The position numbers and the translations under genes were made by a program. A model generated the notes under the pieces. That model worked only from the letters and a program-made list of their open reading frames with translations. It ran no database searches and was not told the origin of the DNA. This document shows, piece after piece, positions 10,024 to 19,137 of a stretch of DNA of 64,000 nucleotides (within the stretch, counting starts at the first letter, position 1; every line of letters starts with the position of its first letter). This stretch comes from SW10 sp965657795. Its GTDB lineage: Bacteria > Verrucomicrobiota > Verrucomicrobiia > Verrucomicrobiales > Akkermansiaceae. The stretch spans positions 62,001-126,000 of the forward strand of contig CBFHQJ010000003.1 of NCBI GenBank assembly GCA_965657795.1. The letters run 5' to 3'.

Positions 10024-10039
10024 GTGACGACTCCGTGAC
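10024..10039. promoter_or_regulatory. PHO-box-like motif, site 1 (GTGAC-N6-GTGAC)
   Basis: GTGAC at 10024-10028 and again at 10035-10039, an exact 11-bp period. It lies between the ferredoxin gene and the TonB-dependent receptor gene, 55 bp before the receptor ATG. It is one of four GTNAC-N6-GTNAC sites, all in leaders of the TonB uptake locus. The regulator is not in the window. On the minus strand the halves read GTCAC, as in PhoB boxes. Confidence 0.6.
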
Positions 10040-10094
10040 ATTGGTGGGCTTTTTCCGTGGCGATCCTCGGGCTTAGCTCACGCGCTCACAATCT

Positions 10095-13000
10095 ATGCCT
10101 CATTTTTATCGACGGATGGTCCCGGTAGCGGGTCTGCTTTTGATCCAGCCACTCTCCGGAGACGGGCGGGCCCCTGCGTCCGACCTCGTCAAGAAGGAGG
10201 AAACCGAAGAGGAGGATATCCTTCCATGGTTGGGGCGTTCGGATTTGTTGGATCCCGTATTGCCGCCCGCTGATCCTGAAAAAGTTGAGGATCCAGAGCA
10301 AGGTGATACCCCGGATGCTACCGGGTCGAAAGAGGAGGATCGGTCCGGAGAAGAGGTTCCCGCGGATCCAGAAAAGACAGAAGAGGGCCTTATCGAAGAG
10401 ACGGGGGCAGAGCCTATCGGGCCGGGAATTCTTCCGTCACTGAGTGCCGGCGATGGTCCGGGCGAGGTGAGCGGCACGGTTTCAGATGCCCAGGGAAAGG
10501 GCATTGCCAATGTGATCATCACACTTCCTGATCTGGGTGGAGTGCGGACCCAGACCGGGCCGGATGGATCCTTCCGGATTACCGGGCTGCCGGCAGTTGG
10601 AGTGAGAGCCGAGTTTTTAAGAGAGGGCTATCAGTCGAAGGTGGAAGTCATGCAAATCCGTGAGGATGGAGTGACGGTGTTGACGATCCCTCTTGAGTTG
10701 AAGCCGGTGGAGTTGGCTGACGGCGAGTATTTACTCGATACCGAGGAGGTTGTTTTGGACCCCGTGGAGGAGGAGGAAACCGGCCCCGGAATCATTCCTG
10801 ATACTGGTCCTGGTTTGGCTGGTGGGGGATTGTCGAAGGACTTTCTTTCGAAGGCTGGAGCAGGAGATGCGGCGGGTGCGGTTGGAAAAATTTCCGGAGC
10901 AAACGTGGTGGGTGGAAAGTTCGTCGTCGTTCGTGGTTTGGGTGATCGTTATAACAACACCACCTTGAACGGCGGGCTCGTGCCAAGTCCCGAGACTTCG
11001 CGGAAGGCGGTGCAGTTGGACTTGTTCCCTTCAAGCGCCCTGGAAGGAGTGGCGATTAAGAAAACCGCCGGCCCCGGATTGCCGGCTGATTTTGTGGGAG
11101 GCTTGGTTCAGCTTCAAACTTTGACCAAAGGGAATGAAGACTTTTTCAGGGTTAAGGTGGGCACGGCCTTTGACCAAATTACCCAAGGTCAGGGGCGGTT
11201 CCTCACCGTGCCCGGTCTTGAGTTCAGCTCTGATCTGAAGCCTTCAAATCCCGCGCCGCTTCCCACGCTGCGGACGAATGCTTCCGGAGCTGAAGCCCAG
11301 CGTCAACGACAGGCTTTTTTCGACGCAGTGAAGTTCCGCCCGAGGGAAAGCGATCCCAATCTTGATCGAAACATTACCGCTTCGTTTTCCAAGACCTGGG
11401 AGCTGAGCGGGAATAGCAGTTTTAACTTGTTGGGAACGATCGGGAAGAACTCACAGCAGCGTTACCAGCAGTTTGAGCAATCGCGTTTTCAGAATGCCAT
11501 CCCATTGACGGGTGACATCGGATCGGTCACTTTAAATCCTCGATTTGCGGACACCAGCACGCTGAGGCAGCTTGCCGGATTGACCGTCTTTGATGGTCTG
11601 GTGGGCAATTTTGTTCAGGAATCCTACACGGACACCGAGGAGCTGAGTATGCTTCTCTCCGGAAGTCTGAGCATCGGTGATAATCTGGATCTCAATGGAA
11701 GCTTCTTTAACTTCCGCTCCGGAAACGCGACCTATACTTTGATTGATAACGGCGTGACGAACCTCAGCGATTTTGACATTGATGCAGGGGATTCGCTCGC
11801 CCGCGGAGATGTTGTTCTCGAGGGATTTGAGGCAAATAGTTATCGTCAAATTTACGACTTGATTTACCGCGAACTCCAGTTTGGTCAGCTTGGAGGAGCC
11901 TATCGTTTTGACGATTGGAGGGAAGGGGCGGTTTTAAACTGGAATGCCTATCACGGTGAGACCAATGAATCATCGCCGAGGAGCTATGAATTATTGGGGT
12001 ATTTCCTCAGGGAGCAAAACAATGATGTTGATCCAATTTCGGGAATCTCAATTCCCAACCCTGCAAACATTGCCAATCCCAACAGTTCCAACTTGATTCA
12101 GTTCGAGACCGTTGATGAGTCTACTCAATTCAAATTGGATGGAGTGCTTCCACTCATGGATGCGACTGAAAAAAGGAAGGTGAATCTTGTTGGTGGATTC
12201 GGACAGTATCGCCGGGATCGGCGAAGTGACACCACCGCCGCAATCATCGCGAGTGGGGGATCACTAACAACGGTTGAGGGCGGAATCGCGGCGACCGACA
12301 GACTTTTAAACGACCAGGAAACCGGATCTTCCAATTCTATTCAATCAACCGCAGGTTTCGTCCCGGGATCTTCGGCTCTTGGGGTGACTCCCACTTACTT
12401 TGGTTCGAATCAAATTGATTCCCTCTATGTCGGTCTCGACGCGGAGTGGGACAGTTGGGTTCTTTTGGGAGGACTGCGATTCGAAGAAGAAACAAGAGCT
12501 TTCAGCATTCCGGGAGGGCGGCGCGGGATTTCACAAACCACGGTTTCAGACGATATTTATCCATCGGTTGAGCTTGGTCGTTTCTTTGGAGTTGATCGAG
12601 AGATCAAAGCGACATTGAACTATTCCCAAACAGTAGTGCGCCCGACTTTCTATGAATTCATTCCTGCAAGGATTTTGGATTTGACCAATCAACGCGTCTT
12701 CGTTGGTAATCGCGACCTCCGGGAAACGCAGGCCCAGAACTTCGATTTCAGTTTGACCTGGAAGCGCGACAAGAATTACGCGGGGATTAATGTCTTCCAT
12801 AAAATTATCACTGATCCGATTTTTACCATTAACGATCCCTCGGGAGTTGCCGATCGAACTTTTGTGAACCTCGGTGAGACCGAAGTGTCCGGAATTGAGT
12901 TGGAAGGAAGTTATGATCTTGGAGCCGGCTTTTCGGTGACCGGCAATTTGAGCTTCATTGAAGCCACGGCACAACCAGGTATCGTGACCATCAACCGGCA

Positions 13001-13391
13001 GGATTTTCTGGGTCAGATTGACCGATTGGAGGGGCAGCCCGATCTTTTGGGGAACTTGATTTTGTCTTGGGAGAATGAAGACATGGGTCTCTCGACCAAC
13101 TTGATTTACAATTACACCGGCGAGTATCTCACCGTGGCTAGCCTCGGATTTGTGGGGCAACCCGGATCGGCCCTGCCCAACGAAATTCGTAAACCTTTCC
13201 ACTCGCTTGATTGGAATATCAGTAAAAAATGGGAAACCAACTGGGCGGAATATAAGTTGAAATTCCAGGTTCGAAATATCCTGGATTCAGACGTGGAGGT
13301 TTCTTACGAGGGGCTGGCCTCCTCGATTGCCCCTGCCGAGGCGGTCTCACCTGGGCGTGAGTTCGGCCTCACGTTCGAGGCTAAGTTTTAA
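10095..13391 (+). CDS. TonB-dependent receptor with N-terminal carboxypeptidase-regulatory-like domain
   Basis: A 1098-residue outer-membrane active transporter. After an N-terminal signal there is a long acidic, proline-containing linker (~30-115, many EE/DPE), then a carboxypeptidase-regulatory-like beta-sandwich (~121-200, motif GSFRITGLP). A plug follows (~244-345, with FVVVRGLGDRYNNTTLNG and a segment ending ADFVGGLVQLQT), then a 22-strand-type barrel with alternating strands to the C-terminal aromatic residue (FEAKF). No clear TonB box is visible; it may lie in the acidic stretch around residues 215-240. The substrate cannot be read from sequence. Context: 55 bp downstream of a PHO-box-like motif, followed by the triple-repeat protein and a dedicated TonB energiser cluster. 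ATG start; codon use resembles neighbours. Confidence 0.93.
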   Translation: MPHFYRRMVPVAGLLLIQPLSGDGRAPASDLVKKEETEEEDILPWLGRSDLLDPVLPPADPEKVEDPEQGDTPDATGSKEEDRSGEEVPADPEKTEEGLIEETGAEPIGPGILPSLSAGDGPGEVSGTVSDAQGKGIANVIITLPDLGGVRTQTGPDGSFRITGLPAVGVRAEFLREGYQSKVEVMQIREDGVTVLTIPLELKPVELADGEYLLDTEEVVLDPVEEEETGPGIIPDTGPGLAGGGLSKDFLSKAGAGDAAGAVGKISGANVVGGKFVVVRGLGDRYNNTTLNGGLVPSPETSRKAVQLDLFPSSALEGVAIKKTAGPGLPADFVGGLVQLQTLTKGNEDFFRVKVGTAFDQITQGQGRFLTVPGLEFSSDLKPSNPAPLPTLRTNASGAEAQRQRQAFFDAVKFRPRESDPNLDRNITASFSKTWELSGNSSFNLLGTIGKNSQQRYQQFEQSRFQNAIPLTGDIGSVTLNPRFADTSTLRQLAGLTVFDGLVGNFVQESYTDTEELSMLLSGSLSIGDNLDLNGSFFNFRSGNATYTLIDNGVTNLSDFDIDAGDSLARGDVVLEGFEANSYRQIYDLIYRELQFGQLGGAYRFDDWREGAVLNWNAYHGETNESSPRSYELLGYFLREQNNDVDPISGISIPNPANIANPNSSNLIQFETVDESTQFKLDGVLPLMDATEKRKVNLVGGFGQYRRDRRSDTTAAIIASGGSLTTVEGGIAATDRLLNDQETGSSNSIQSTAGFVPGSSALGVTPTYFGSNQIDSLYVGLDAEWDSWVLLGGLRFEEETRAFSIPGGRRGISQTTVSDDIYPSVELGRFFGVDREIKATLNYSQTVVRPTFYEFIPARILDLTNQRVFVGNRDLRETQAQNFDFSLTWKRDKNYAGINVFHKIITDPIFTINDPSGVADRTFVNLGETEVSGIELEGSYDLGAGFSVTGNLSFIEATAQPGIVTINRQDFLGQIDRLEGQPDLLGNLILSWENEDMGLSTNLIYNYTGEYLTVASLGFVGQPGSALPNEIRKPFHSLDWNISKKWETNWAEYKLKFQVRNILDSDVEVSYEGLASSIAPAEAVSPGREFGLTFEAKF

Positions 13392-13404
13392 ACAATTTCG
13401 ACAC

Positions 13405-13420
13405 GTAACGAAGTTGTCAC
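13405..13420. promoter_or_regulatory. PHO-box-like motif, site 2 (GTAAC-N6-GTCAC)
   Basis: GTAAC at 13405-13409 and GTCAC at 13416-13420, an 11-bp period. It lies 91 bp before the triple-repeat gene start and just after the receptor stop. A 7-bp inverted repeat (GTTCCGG / CCGGAAC) follows within the same leader. It belongs with sites 1, 3 and 4. Confidence 0.55.
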
Positions 13421-13511
13421 GGAGTTCCGGTTTCTTCCGCCTCCCGGAACGTTACTTATCCCGCATGGCTCGCATTTCCCTGCCGGGTCCTTACTGAAAT
13501 TCAGGTTCTTT

Positions 13512-16500
13512 ATGAAACACCAGACAAAACGCCAAACGTTCACGCTTTCCGCGCTCTTAGGCTTCGGGCTAGCGAATGTTCTATCGGCAATGCCGACAAT
13601 TATCCAACCCCCGAACACGATCGATACCGACACGGTTTGGGATTCGGACACAAACGACGATGGAGAAATCGATCAAATTTACTATCTCGATGAAGCGATT
13701 TTCGTCGGCGATTTCAACGGTGGGGGAACCCGCCCGACACTCACCATCACACCGGGCACCGTCATTGCCGCAACCGGATCTTCGTCCGGAACAGACGGCC
13801 TCGATGTGGGATCGCTTGTGATTGCGCAGTCCGGAGCAATTAACGCCGAGGGAACTGCTGACGCCCCGATCATCTTTACGAGCGCTGCCGAGGCCGAGTT
13901 CCTCTACAATGTCGATGTTGACGGAGGTGGCATCAACACCACAAAGCCCGATCCGCTCGGCGGCGACGCGGACGGATCCGACGGTGGCCAGTGGGGAGGT
14001 GTGATCATTCTTGGAAATGCTCCTATCAACTTCTACAACACCCCGACGAACAATTTGAACTCGAACGCAGTTGAGGGCTTCGCCCAGAACGCGGCCGGTG
14101 ATGATATCCTCTACGGAGGTGATGATCCTTCCGATAATTCGGGAATTCTGCGCTACGTTTCAATTCGCTTTGGTGGATTTGAATTCGCCCAGGACGAGGA
14201 GATCAACGGTCTGACCATGGGCGGAGTTGGATCCGGCACAACCATCGACCACGTCGAAGTTGTTGCCAATACCGACGACGGCTTCGAGTGGTTCGGAGGC
14301 ACGGTGAATACCAGCCACCTGTTCGCACTCTACTGTCAGGATGAGTCCTTCGACATTGACGAAGGACATCAGGGAACGCACCAGTTCTGGTTCGCAGTCC
14401 AGTCCAACAGCAGTGACTACGGCACCGAAGCTGATGGCGGAAACCGCACCGGAGCCGGCATTAAAACCGGCGAGCCTCTCTCGCTGACCAAGATCTTCAA
14501 TGCGACCTATGTGGGCGCGACCGGAGATGTGGACGAGTCCGGAGAAGGAGCAGTGATCGGATCATCCGATAGCTTCCGCATGAAGGACAATTTCGCGGGT
14601 CAGTTCCACAACGGAATCTTCACCAGCAGTGGTGACGACATCTTCCGTATCGACGACGCCTCGACGATTGCCCAGGTGGGAGTGAACCTGAACTTCACCA
14701 ATAACCTGTTTGGAACACCCGACGACGCGGAGACCAGCAACAGCGGAAATGCCAATGCTGATGCCGAAGCTGCTCTTCTTGCCCAGGCCGGAAATAAAAG
14801 GGATGTTGACGTTCAGTTCAGCGCAGTCACTCGCAACGCAGTTGGTGAGGTGACTCAAATTGATCCTCGCCCACAGTTGGGATCGCCTGCGTGGACCAAC
14901 GAGTTGACCGCGGGAGCACCTTGCCCGACGAACTATCGCGGAGCCTTTGGTCTCGACAACTGGGCCTCTGGTTGGACCTATGCGGATGCCAACGGCCTCT
15001 TTGCCGATGCCGGCCCCGCACCACAGGCGATCACCATCGTGCAGCCCCCCAACACCATCGACACCGATACCACTTGGGATTCGGACAGCGACGATGACGG
15101 ACGGATTGACACAATCTACTACCTTGATGAAGCCATCTTCGTGGGAGATTTCAATGGAGGTGGATCCCGTCCGACTCTGACTATTGCACCGGGAACGATT
15201 ATCGCGGCTACTGGATCTTCCTCCGGAACCGACGGTCTTGATGTGGGATCCCTCGTGGTGGCCCAGACTGGAGCGATCAACGCCGAGGGAACTCCCAACG
15301 CCCCTATCATCTTCACGAGTGCTGCCGAAGCCGAGTATCTCTACAACGTCGAGATCGACGGAGGAGGCATCAATGATGTTAAGCCTGATCCAATCGGCGG
15401 CGACGCAGACGGATCCGACGGCGGTCAGTGGGGTGGGGTGATCATTCTTGGAAATGCTCCCATCAACTTCTACAACACTCCGACGAACAACCTGAACTCG
15501 AACGCAGTTGAAGGCTTCGCCCAGAACGCAGCCGGTGATGACATCCTCTATGGAGGTAACGTCCCCGACGATAATTCGGGAATCCTGCGCTACGTTTCGA
15601 TTCGCTTCGGTGGATTTGAATTCGCCCAAGACGAAGAGATCAACGGTCTGACGATGGCCGGAGTGGGATCGGGAACGACCATCGACCACGTCGAAGTTGT
15701 TGCCAACACCGACGACGGATTCGAATGGTTCGGAGGCACGGTGAATAGCAGCTACCTGTTTGCCCTCTACTGTCAGGACGAGTCCTTCGATATCGATGAA
15801 GGTCACCAGGGAACTCACCAGTTCTGGTTTGCGGTTCAGTCCAACAGCAGTGACTACGGCACTGAAGCCGACGGCGGAAACCGCACCGGATCCGGAGTGA
15901 AGACCGGTGAGCCATTGAGCAACACCAAGATCTTCAACGCGACCTACATTGGCGCGACCGGAGATGTGGACGAGTCCGGAGAAGGGGCAGTGATCGGATC
16001 ATCCGACAGCTTCCGCATGAAGGACAACTTCGCAGGTCAGTTCCACAACGGAATCTTCACTAGCAGCGGAGACGACATCGTCCGTATTGACGATGCTTCC
16101 ACCATCGCGCAGGTCGGGGTGAATCTGAACCTCACCTACAACCTGTTCGGAACACCCGACGACGCCGAGACCAGCAACAGCGGAAACGAGAATGCCACTG
16201 CGGAAGCGGCCTTGTTGGCCCAGGCTGGAAACATCAAGGACGCCACCATCGACTTCAGCCTCGAGATGCGCAACGACGTCGGAGAAGTGGTCAAGATTGA
16301 TCCCCGTCCAACCGTCGCCACAAGCCAGGCTTGGGGCGGAGACCTCCTGGCCGGAGCTCCCGTTCAGGTTCCATATCGTGGAGCCTTCGGAACCGACCTT
16401 TGGGTGTCCACGTGGACGTATGCCTCCAAGGAAGGGATAGTTTCCCCGGGTCTTTTGACCGTGGAGACACCAGTTCCGACATTTGTGGAGCCTTCCACTA

Positions 16501-18173
16501 AGGAGGCAATCACAATTGTTCAGCCACCCAACACCATCGATGTCGATACGGTTTGGAATTCCGATTCAGACGGCAACGGAAAAGTTGATCAGATCTTCTT
16601 CCTCAATGAAGCGATCTTTGTGGGTGACTTCAGTGGTGGCGGAACCCGCCCAACCCTGACGATCGCTCCAGGCACGATCATCGCCGCAACCGGTTCCTCT
16701 GCGGGAACGGACGGACTGGACGTGGGATCTCTTGTGATTGCCCAGACCGGAGCCATCAATGCCGAGGGAACTGCTGAAAATCCGATTGTCTTCACCAGTA
16801 TTCAAGAGGCCGAGTTCCTCTGCAATGTTGATATTGACGGGGTGGATGGAATCAACACGATCAAGCCTGATCCGATCGGTGGAGACGCCGACGGAAGTGA
16901 TGGCGGCCAGTGGGGTGGTGTGATTATCCTCGGAAATGCTCCCATCAACTTCTACAACACTCCGACGAATAACCTGAACTCGAATGCCGTTGAGGGCTTC
17001 GCTCAGAACGCCGCCGGTGACGACATCCTTTACGGAGGTGACGTTGCCGACGACAACTCGGGAATCCTGCGCTACGTCTCGATCCGCTTCGGTGGATTCG
17101 AATTCGCTCAGGACGAAGAGATCAACGGTCTGACGATGGCCGGAGTGGGATCGGGAACGACCATCGACCACGTTGAGGTTGTTGCCAATACCGACGACGG
17201 TTTCGAGTGGTTCGGAGGCACGGTGAATACCAGCCACCTCTTCGCCCTCTACTGTCAGGATGAGTCCTTCGACATTGACGAAGGACATCAGGGGACGCAC
17301 CAGTTCTGGTTTGCGATCCAGTCCAACAGCAGTGACTACGGCACCGAAGCTGATGGTGGTAACCGCACCGGAGCCGGAGTGAAGACCGGAGAGCCGCTCA
17401 GTAACACCATGATCTACAATGCGACCTACATTGGAGCGACCGGAGATGTGGACGAGTCCGGAGAAGGAGCAGTGATCGGATCATCCGACAGCTTCCGCAT
17501 GAAGGACAACTTCGCGGGTCAGTTCCACAACGGAATCTTCACCAGCAGTGGTGACGACATCTTCCGAATCGACGACGCCTCGACGATTGCCCAAGTGGGA
17601 GTGAATTTGAACTTCACCAACAACCTGTTTGGAACACCCGATGACGCGGAGACCAGCAACAGCGGAAATGCCAATGCCGATGCCGAAGCTGCTCTTCTTG
17701 CCCAGGCCGGAAACCAAAAGGACGTTGATGTTCAGTTCAGCTCCGTAACCCGCAATGTGGTTGGTGAGGTGACTCAAATTGACCCTCGTCCGAAGTTGTC
17801 ATCGCCCGCTTGGACCAATGAGTTGACCGAGGGAGCACCCTCACCGACGACCTACCGCGGCGCCTTCGGTGTTGACAACTGGGCCGCTGGTTGGACCTAC
17901 GCTGACGCGAATGGCATCTTCACGGATGAATTCGTTATTGGTGACCCACTCCAGGTGGTCTCGACTGAATTTGATGGGACTTCATACACCATCAACTTCG
18001 TCGCAGAGGCTGGTGCCAGCTACAAGGTGACCCAGTCGGCCACTATGGAAGGCGCTTTTGCCGACGTAGCTGGTGCGACCCTCGATGATGCGCCTACTAT
18101 TGCCTCTATCTCCTTCGAGCCCGCTCCCGGCGCTTCCAAGCTCTTCTTCCGCGTGGAGAAGGTCGCCGACTAA
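13512..18173 (+). CDS. Secreted triple-repeat protein, candidate extracellular partner of the TonB receptor (1553 aa)
   Basis: A signal peptide (~1-26) is followed by three near-identical units: residues ~29-505, 506-998 and 999-~1475. Each unit opens with QPPNTIDTDT and contains EAIFVGDF, GTDGLDVGSLV, GGQWGGVIILGNAPINFYN, GILRYVSIRFGGFEFAQDEE, DDGFEWFGGTVN and a Ser/Asp-rich GDVDESGEGAVIGSSDSFRMKD-type segment. The IxF/GxI periodicity suggests a right-handed beta-helix. The protein is strongly acidic (many D/E/N), compatible with Ca2+ binding. A ~75-residue C-terminal beta domain (from ~1478) resembles tails of other verrucomicrobial secreted proteins. I know similar WGG-ILG repeat proteins next to TonB receptors from memory but cannot verify this. 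It lies between receptor and energiser genes and has its own PHO-box-like motif and terminator. Function not established. Confidence 0.85.
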   Translation: MKHQTKRQTFTLSALLGFGLANVLSAMPTIIQPPNTIDTDTVWDSDTNDDGEIDQIYYLDEAIFVGDFNGGGTRPTLTITPGTVIAATGSSSGTDGLDVGSLVIAQSGAINAEGTADAPIIFTSAAEAEFLYNVDVDGGGINTTKPDPLGGDADGSDGGQWGGVIILGNAPINFYNTPTNNLNSNAVEGFAQNAAGDDILYGGDDPSDNSGILRYVSIRFGGFEFAQDEEINGLTMGGVGSGTTIDHVEVVANTDDGFEWFGGTVNTSHLFALYCQDESFDIDEGHQGTHQFWFAVQSNSSDYGTEADGGNRTGAGIKTGEPLSLTKIFNATYVGATGDVDESGEGAVIGSSDSFRMKDNFAGQFHNGIFTSSGDDIFRIDDASTIAQVGVNLNFTNNLFGTPDDAETSNSGNANADAEAALLAQAGNKRDVDVQFSAVTRNAVGEVTQIDPRPQLGSPAWTNELTAGAPCPTNYRGAFGLDNWASGWTYADANGLFADAGPAPQAITIVQPPNTIDTDTTWDSDSDDDGRIDTIYYLDEAIFVGDFNGGGSRPTLTIAPGTIIAATGSSSGTDGLDVGSLVVAQTGAINAEGTPNAPIIFTSAAEAEYLYNVEIDGGGINDVKPDPIGGDADGSDGGQWGGVIILGNAPINFYNTPTNNLNSNAVEGFAQNAAGDDILYGGNVPDDNSGILRYVSIRFGGFEFAQDEEINGLTMAGVGSGTTIDHVEVVANTDDGFEWFGGTVNSSYLFALYCQDESFDIDEGHQGTHQFWFAVQSNSSDYGTEADGGNRTGSGVKTGEPLSNTKIFNATYIGATGDVDESGEGAVIGSSDSFRMKDNFAGQFHNGIFTSSGDDIVRIDDASTIAQVGVNLNLTYNLFGTPDDAETSNSGNENATAEAALLAQAGNIKDATIDFSLEMRNDVGEVVKIDPRPTVATSQAWGGDLLAGAPVQVPYRGAFGTDLWVSTWTYASKEGIVSPGLLTVETPVPTFVEPSTKEAITIVQPPNTIDVDTVWNSDSDGNGKVDQIFFLNEAIFVGDFSGGGTRPTLTIAPGTIIAATGSSAGTDGLDVGSLVIAQTGAINAEGTAENPIVFTSIQEAEFLCNVDIDGVDGINTIKPDPIGGDADGSDGGQWGGVIILGNAPINFYNTPTNNLNSNAVEGFAQNAAGDDILYGGDVADDNSGILRYVSIRFGGFEFAQDEEINGLTMAGVGSGTTIDHVEVVANTDDGFEWFGGTVNTSHLFALYCQDESFDIDEGHQGTHQFWFAIQSNSSDYGTEADGGNRTGAGVKTGEPLSNTMIYNATYIGATGDVDESGEGAVIGSSDSFRMKDNFAGQFHNGIFTSSGDDIFRIDDASTIAQVGVNLNFTNNLFGTPDDAETSNSGNANADAEAALLAQAGNQKDVDVQFSSVTRNVVGEVTQIDPRPKLSSPAWTNELTEGAPSPTTYRGAFGVDNWAAGWTYADANGIFTDEFVIGDPLQVVSTEFDGTSYTINFVAEAGASYKVTQSATMEGAFADVAGATLDDAPTIASISFEPAPGASKLFFRVEKVAD
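13596..15026 (+). repeat. Long tandem repeat, unit 1 of triple-repeat gene
   Basis: This first ~1.43 kb unit encodes residues 29-505. Long stretches are identical or nearly identical at both DNA and protein level to units 2 and 3, for example the WGGVIILGNAPINFYN and FRMKDNFAGQFHNGIF segments. Confidence 0.9.
15027..16505 (+). repeat. Long tandem repeat, unit 2
   Basis: Unit 2, ~1.48 kb, residues 506-998. It is the most diverged at its 3' end, where WVSTWTYASKEG replaces the WTYADANG ending of units 1 and 3, and it carries a short extra linker with several Thr/Pro/Glu residues. Confidence 0.9.
16506..17930 (+). repeat. Long tandem repeat, unit 3
   Basis: Unit 3, ~1.42 kb, residues 999 to ~1473. 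It is closer to unit 1 than to unit 2 in its last third, suggesting duplication followed by exchange between outer units. It ends in WTYADANGIF before the C-terminal beta domain. Confidence 0.88.
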
Positions 18174-18196
18174 ATACCTTTCCCAGGTAATCCAAT

Positions 18197-18236
18197 AAAA
18201 GAGCCGTTTCGCCGCAGGGTGAAGCGGCTCTTTTTT
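18197..18236 (+). terminator. Rho-independent terminator after triple-repeat gene
   Basis: A 17-bp stem (18197-18213 with 18218-18234, only two G-U pairs), a GCAG tetraloop and six T residues (18231-18236). It ends the triple-repeat transcript 23 bp after its stop codon and isolates it from the DUF3450-led operon. Confidence 0.93.
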
Positions 18237-18267
18237 GCTCACGTTTTTAAGGGATGGAGTCGCGAAA

Positions 18268-18283
18268 GTGACAAACGTGTCAC
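18268..18283. promoter_or_regulatory. PHO-box-like motif, site 3 (GTGAC-N6-GTCAC)
   Basis: GTGAC at 18268-18272 and GTCAC at 18279-18283, an 11-bp period and also a perfect palindrome in its arms. It lies 52 bp before the DUF3450 gene start and after a strong terminator, so it can only serve the TonB energiser operon. Confidence 0.6.
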
Positions 18284-18335
18284 AGGAGGAATTTCTCCTC
18301 TCTGAATCAAGCAGGTTAAACACTCGGCCTCTCAA

Positions 18336-19127
18336 ATGAAGTTTGCTCTTTTTCCTGCTCTCATCGTCTCGATTTTGCCCCTGAATGCTCAGGACGGTGG
18401 GGTCGAAGCCAACAAAAAGCTCCGTGCCACGGTGCAAAAGTGGATCTCCGTCATGAAGGAGACCCAGCAGAAACAAAAGGAATGGAAGGAGAAGAAGGAA
18501 ATCCTTCTCGATTCCAAGGAGTCTCTCAAAGCCGAGACCGCCCAGCTCGAAACCGAGATCAAGTCGGCTTTGGATCGCCGCAAGAAACTCGACATCGAGT
18601 CCGAGGGCAAGCTCAAGGAGAAGAAGAGCTACGACGACGCACGCGAAGCCCTTCGCGATGGGCTCAATGATCTCGATGCCAAGGTTTCTGCCGTGATTCC
18701 TCTTCTTCCCAAGGAATTGACCAAGGTGGGCAAGGTCGAGAAGGCGATTGCGGATCATCTCGGTTTTGTGAAGCGCAATGACAAGGACAATATTGCCTTG
18801 AACGCCCGGCTCACCCCGATGATTACGATCCTGCTTGAGGCTGAAAAATTCAATCAGGTGGTTACGGCCTTTACGGGCGGAGGACTGACGGCGGATGTGG
18901 ATGGAGACGAGGTCATTCTCGACGGAATCTATTTTGGCCTCGCGATGGGCTTCGCTTCTGACGAGCAGGGGAAGGTGGCCTTCCGCCTCGATCCAAGCCC
19001 CGAAGGCTGGACCAAGAAGGAAATTTTGGATCCCGAAACAGTGGCTAAAATCCGGGAGTTGATTGATGTGGGCAAAGGGAGCGGTGACGTGCGCCTGGTT
19101 GACCTCCCTCTCGAAATCGCCAAGTAG
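18336..19127 (+). CDS. DUF3450 family coiled-coil protein of TonB2-type system
   Basis: A 263-residue exported protein: signal peptide (1-18, ending LNAQ), a long charged coiled coil (~35-125, rich in K/E with heptad-like spacing), then a compact domain with the segment LDGIYFGLAMGFASDEQGKVAF. The layout and position match DUF3450, which in gammaproteobacteria accompanies TonB clusters with a TtpC-like ExbB variant. It probably acts in the periplasm with the next gene product, which also has a periplasmic coiled coil. First gene of the energiser operon, 52 bp after PHO-box-like site 3, and 10 bp before the TtpC-like gene. Confidence 0.85.
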   Translation: MKFALFPALIVSILPLNAQDGGVEANKKLRATVQKWISVMKETQQKQKEWKEKKEILLDSKESLKAETAQLETEIKSALDRRKKLDIESEGKLKEKKSYDDAREALRDGLNDLDAKVSAVIPLLPKELTKVGKVEKAIADHLGFVKRNDKDNIALNARLTPMITILLEAEKFNQVVTAFTGGGLTADVDGDEVILDGIYFGLAMGFASDEQGKVAFRLDPSPEGWTKKEILDPETVAKIRELIDVGKGSGDVRLVDLPLEIAK

Positions 19128-19137
19128 ACTTTTTTAA

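Noticed and set aside
14562..15818. Long minus-strand open frame opposite the triple-repeat gene (also 16566-17300).
   Set aside because: Lies entirely opposite the well-supported gene; recurs in the repeat copies because the DNA is repeated; composition is a mirror of the Asp/Gly-rich sense protein.
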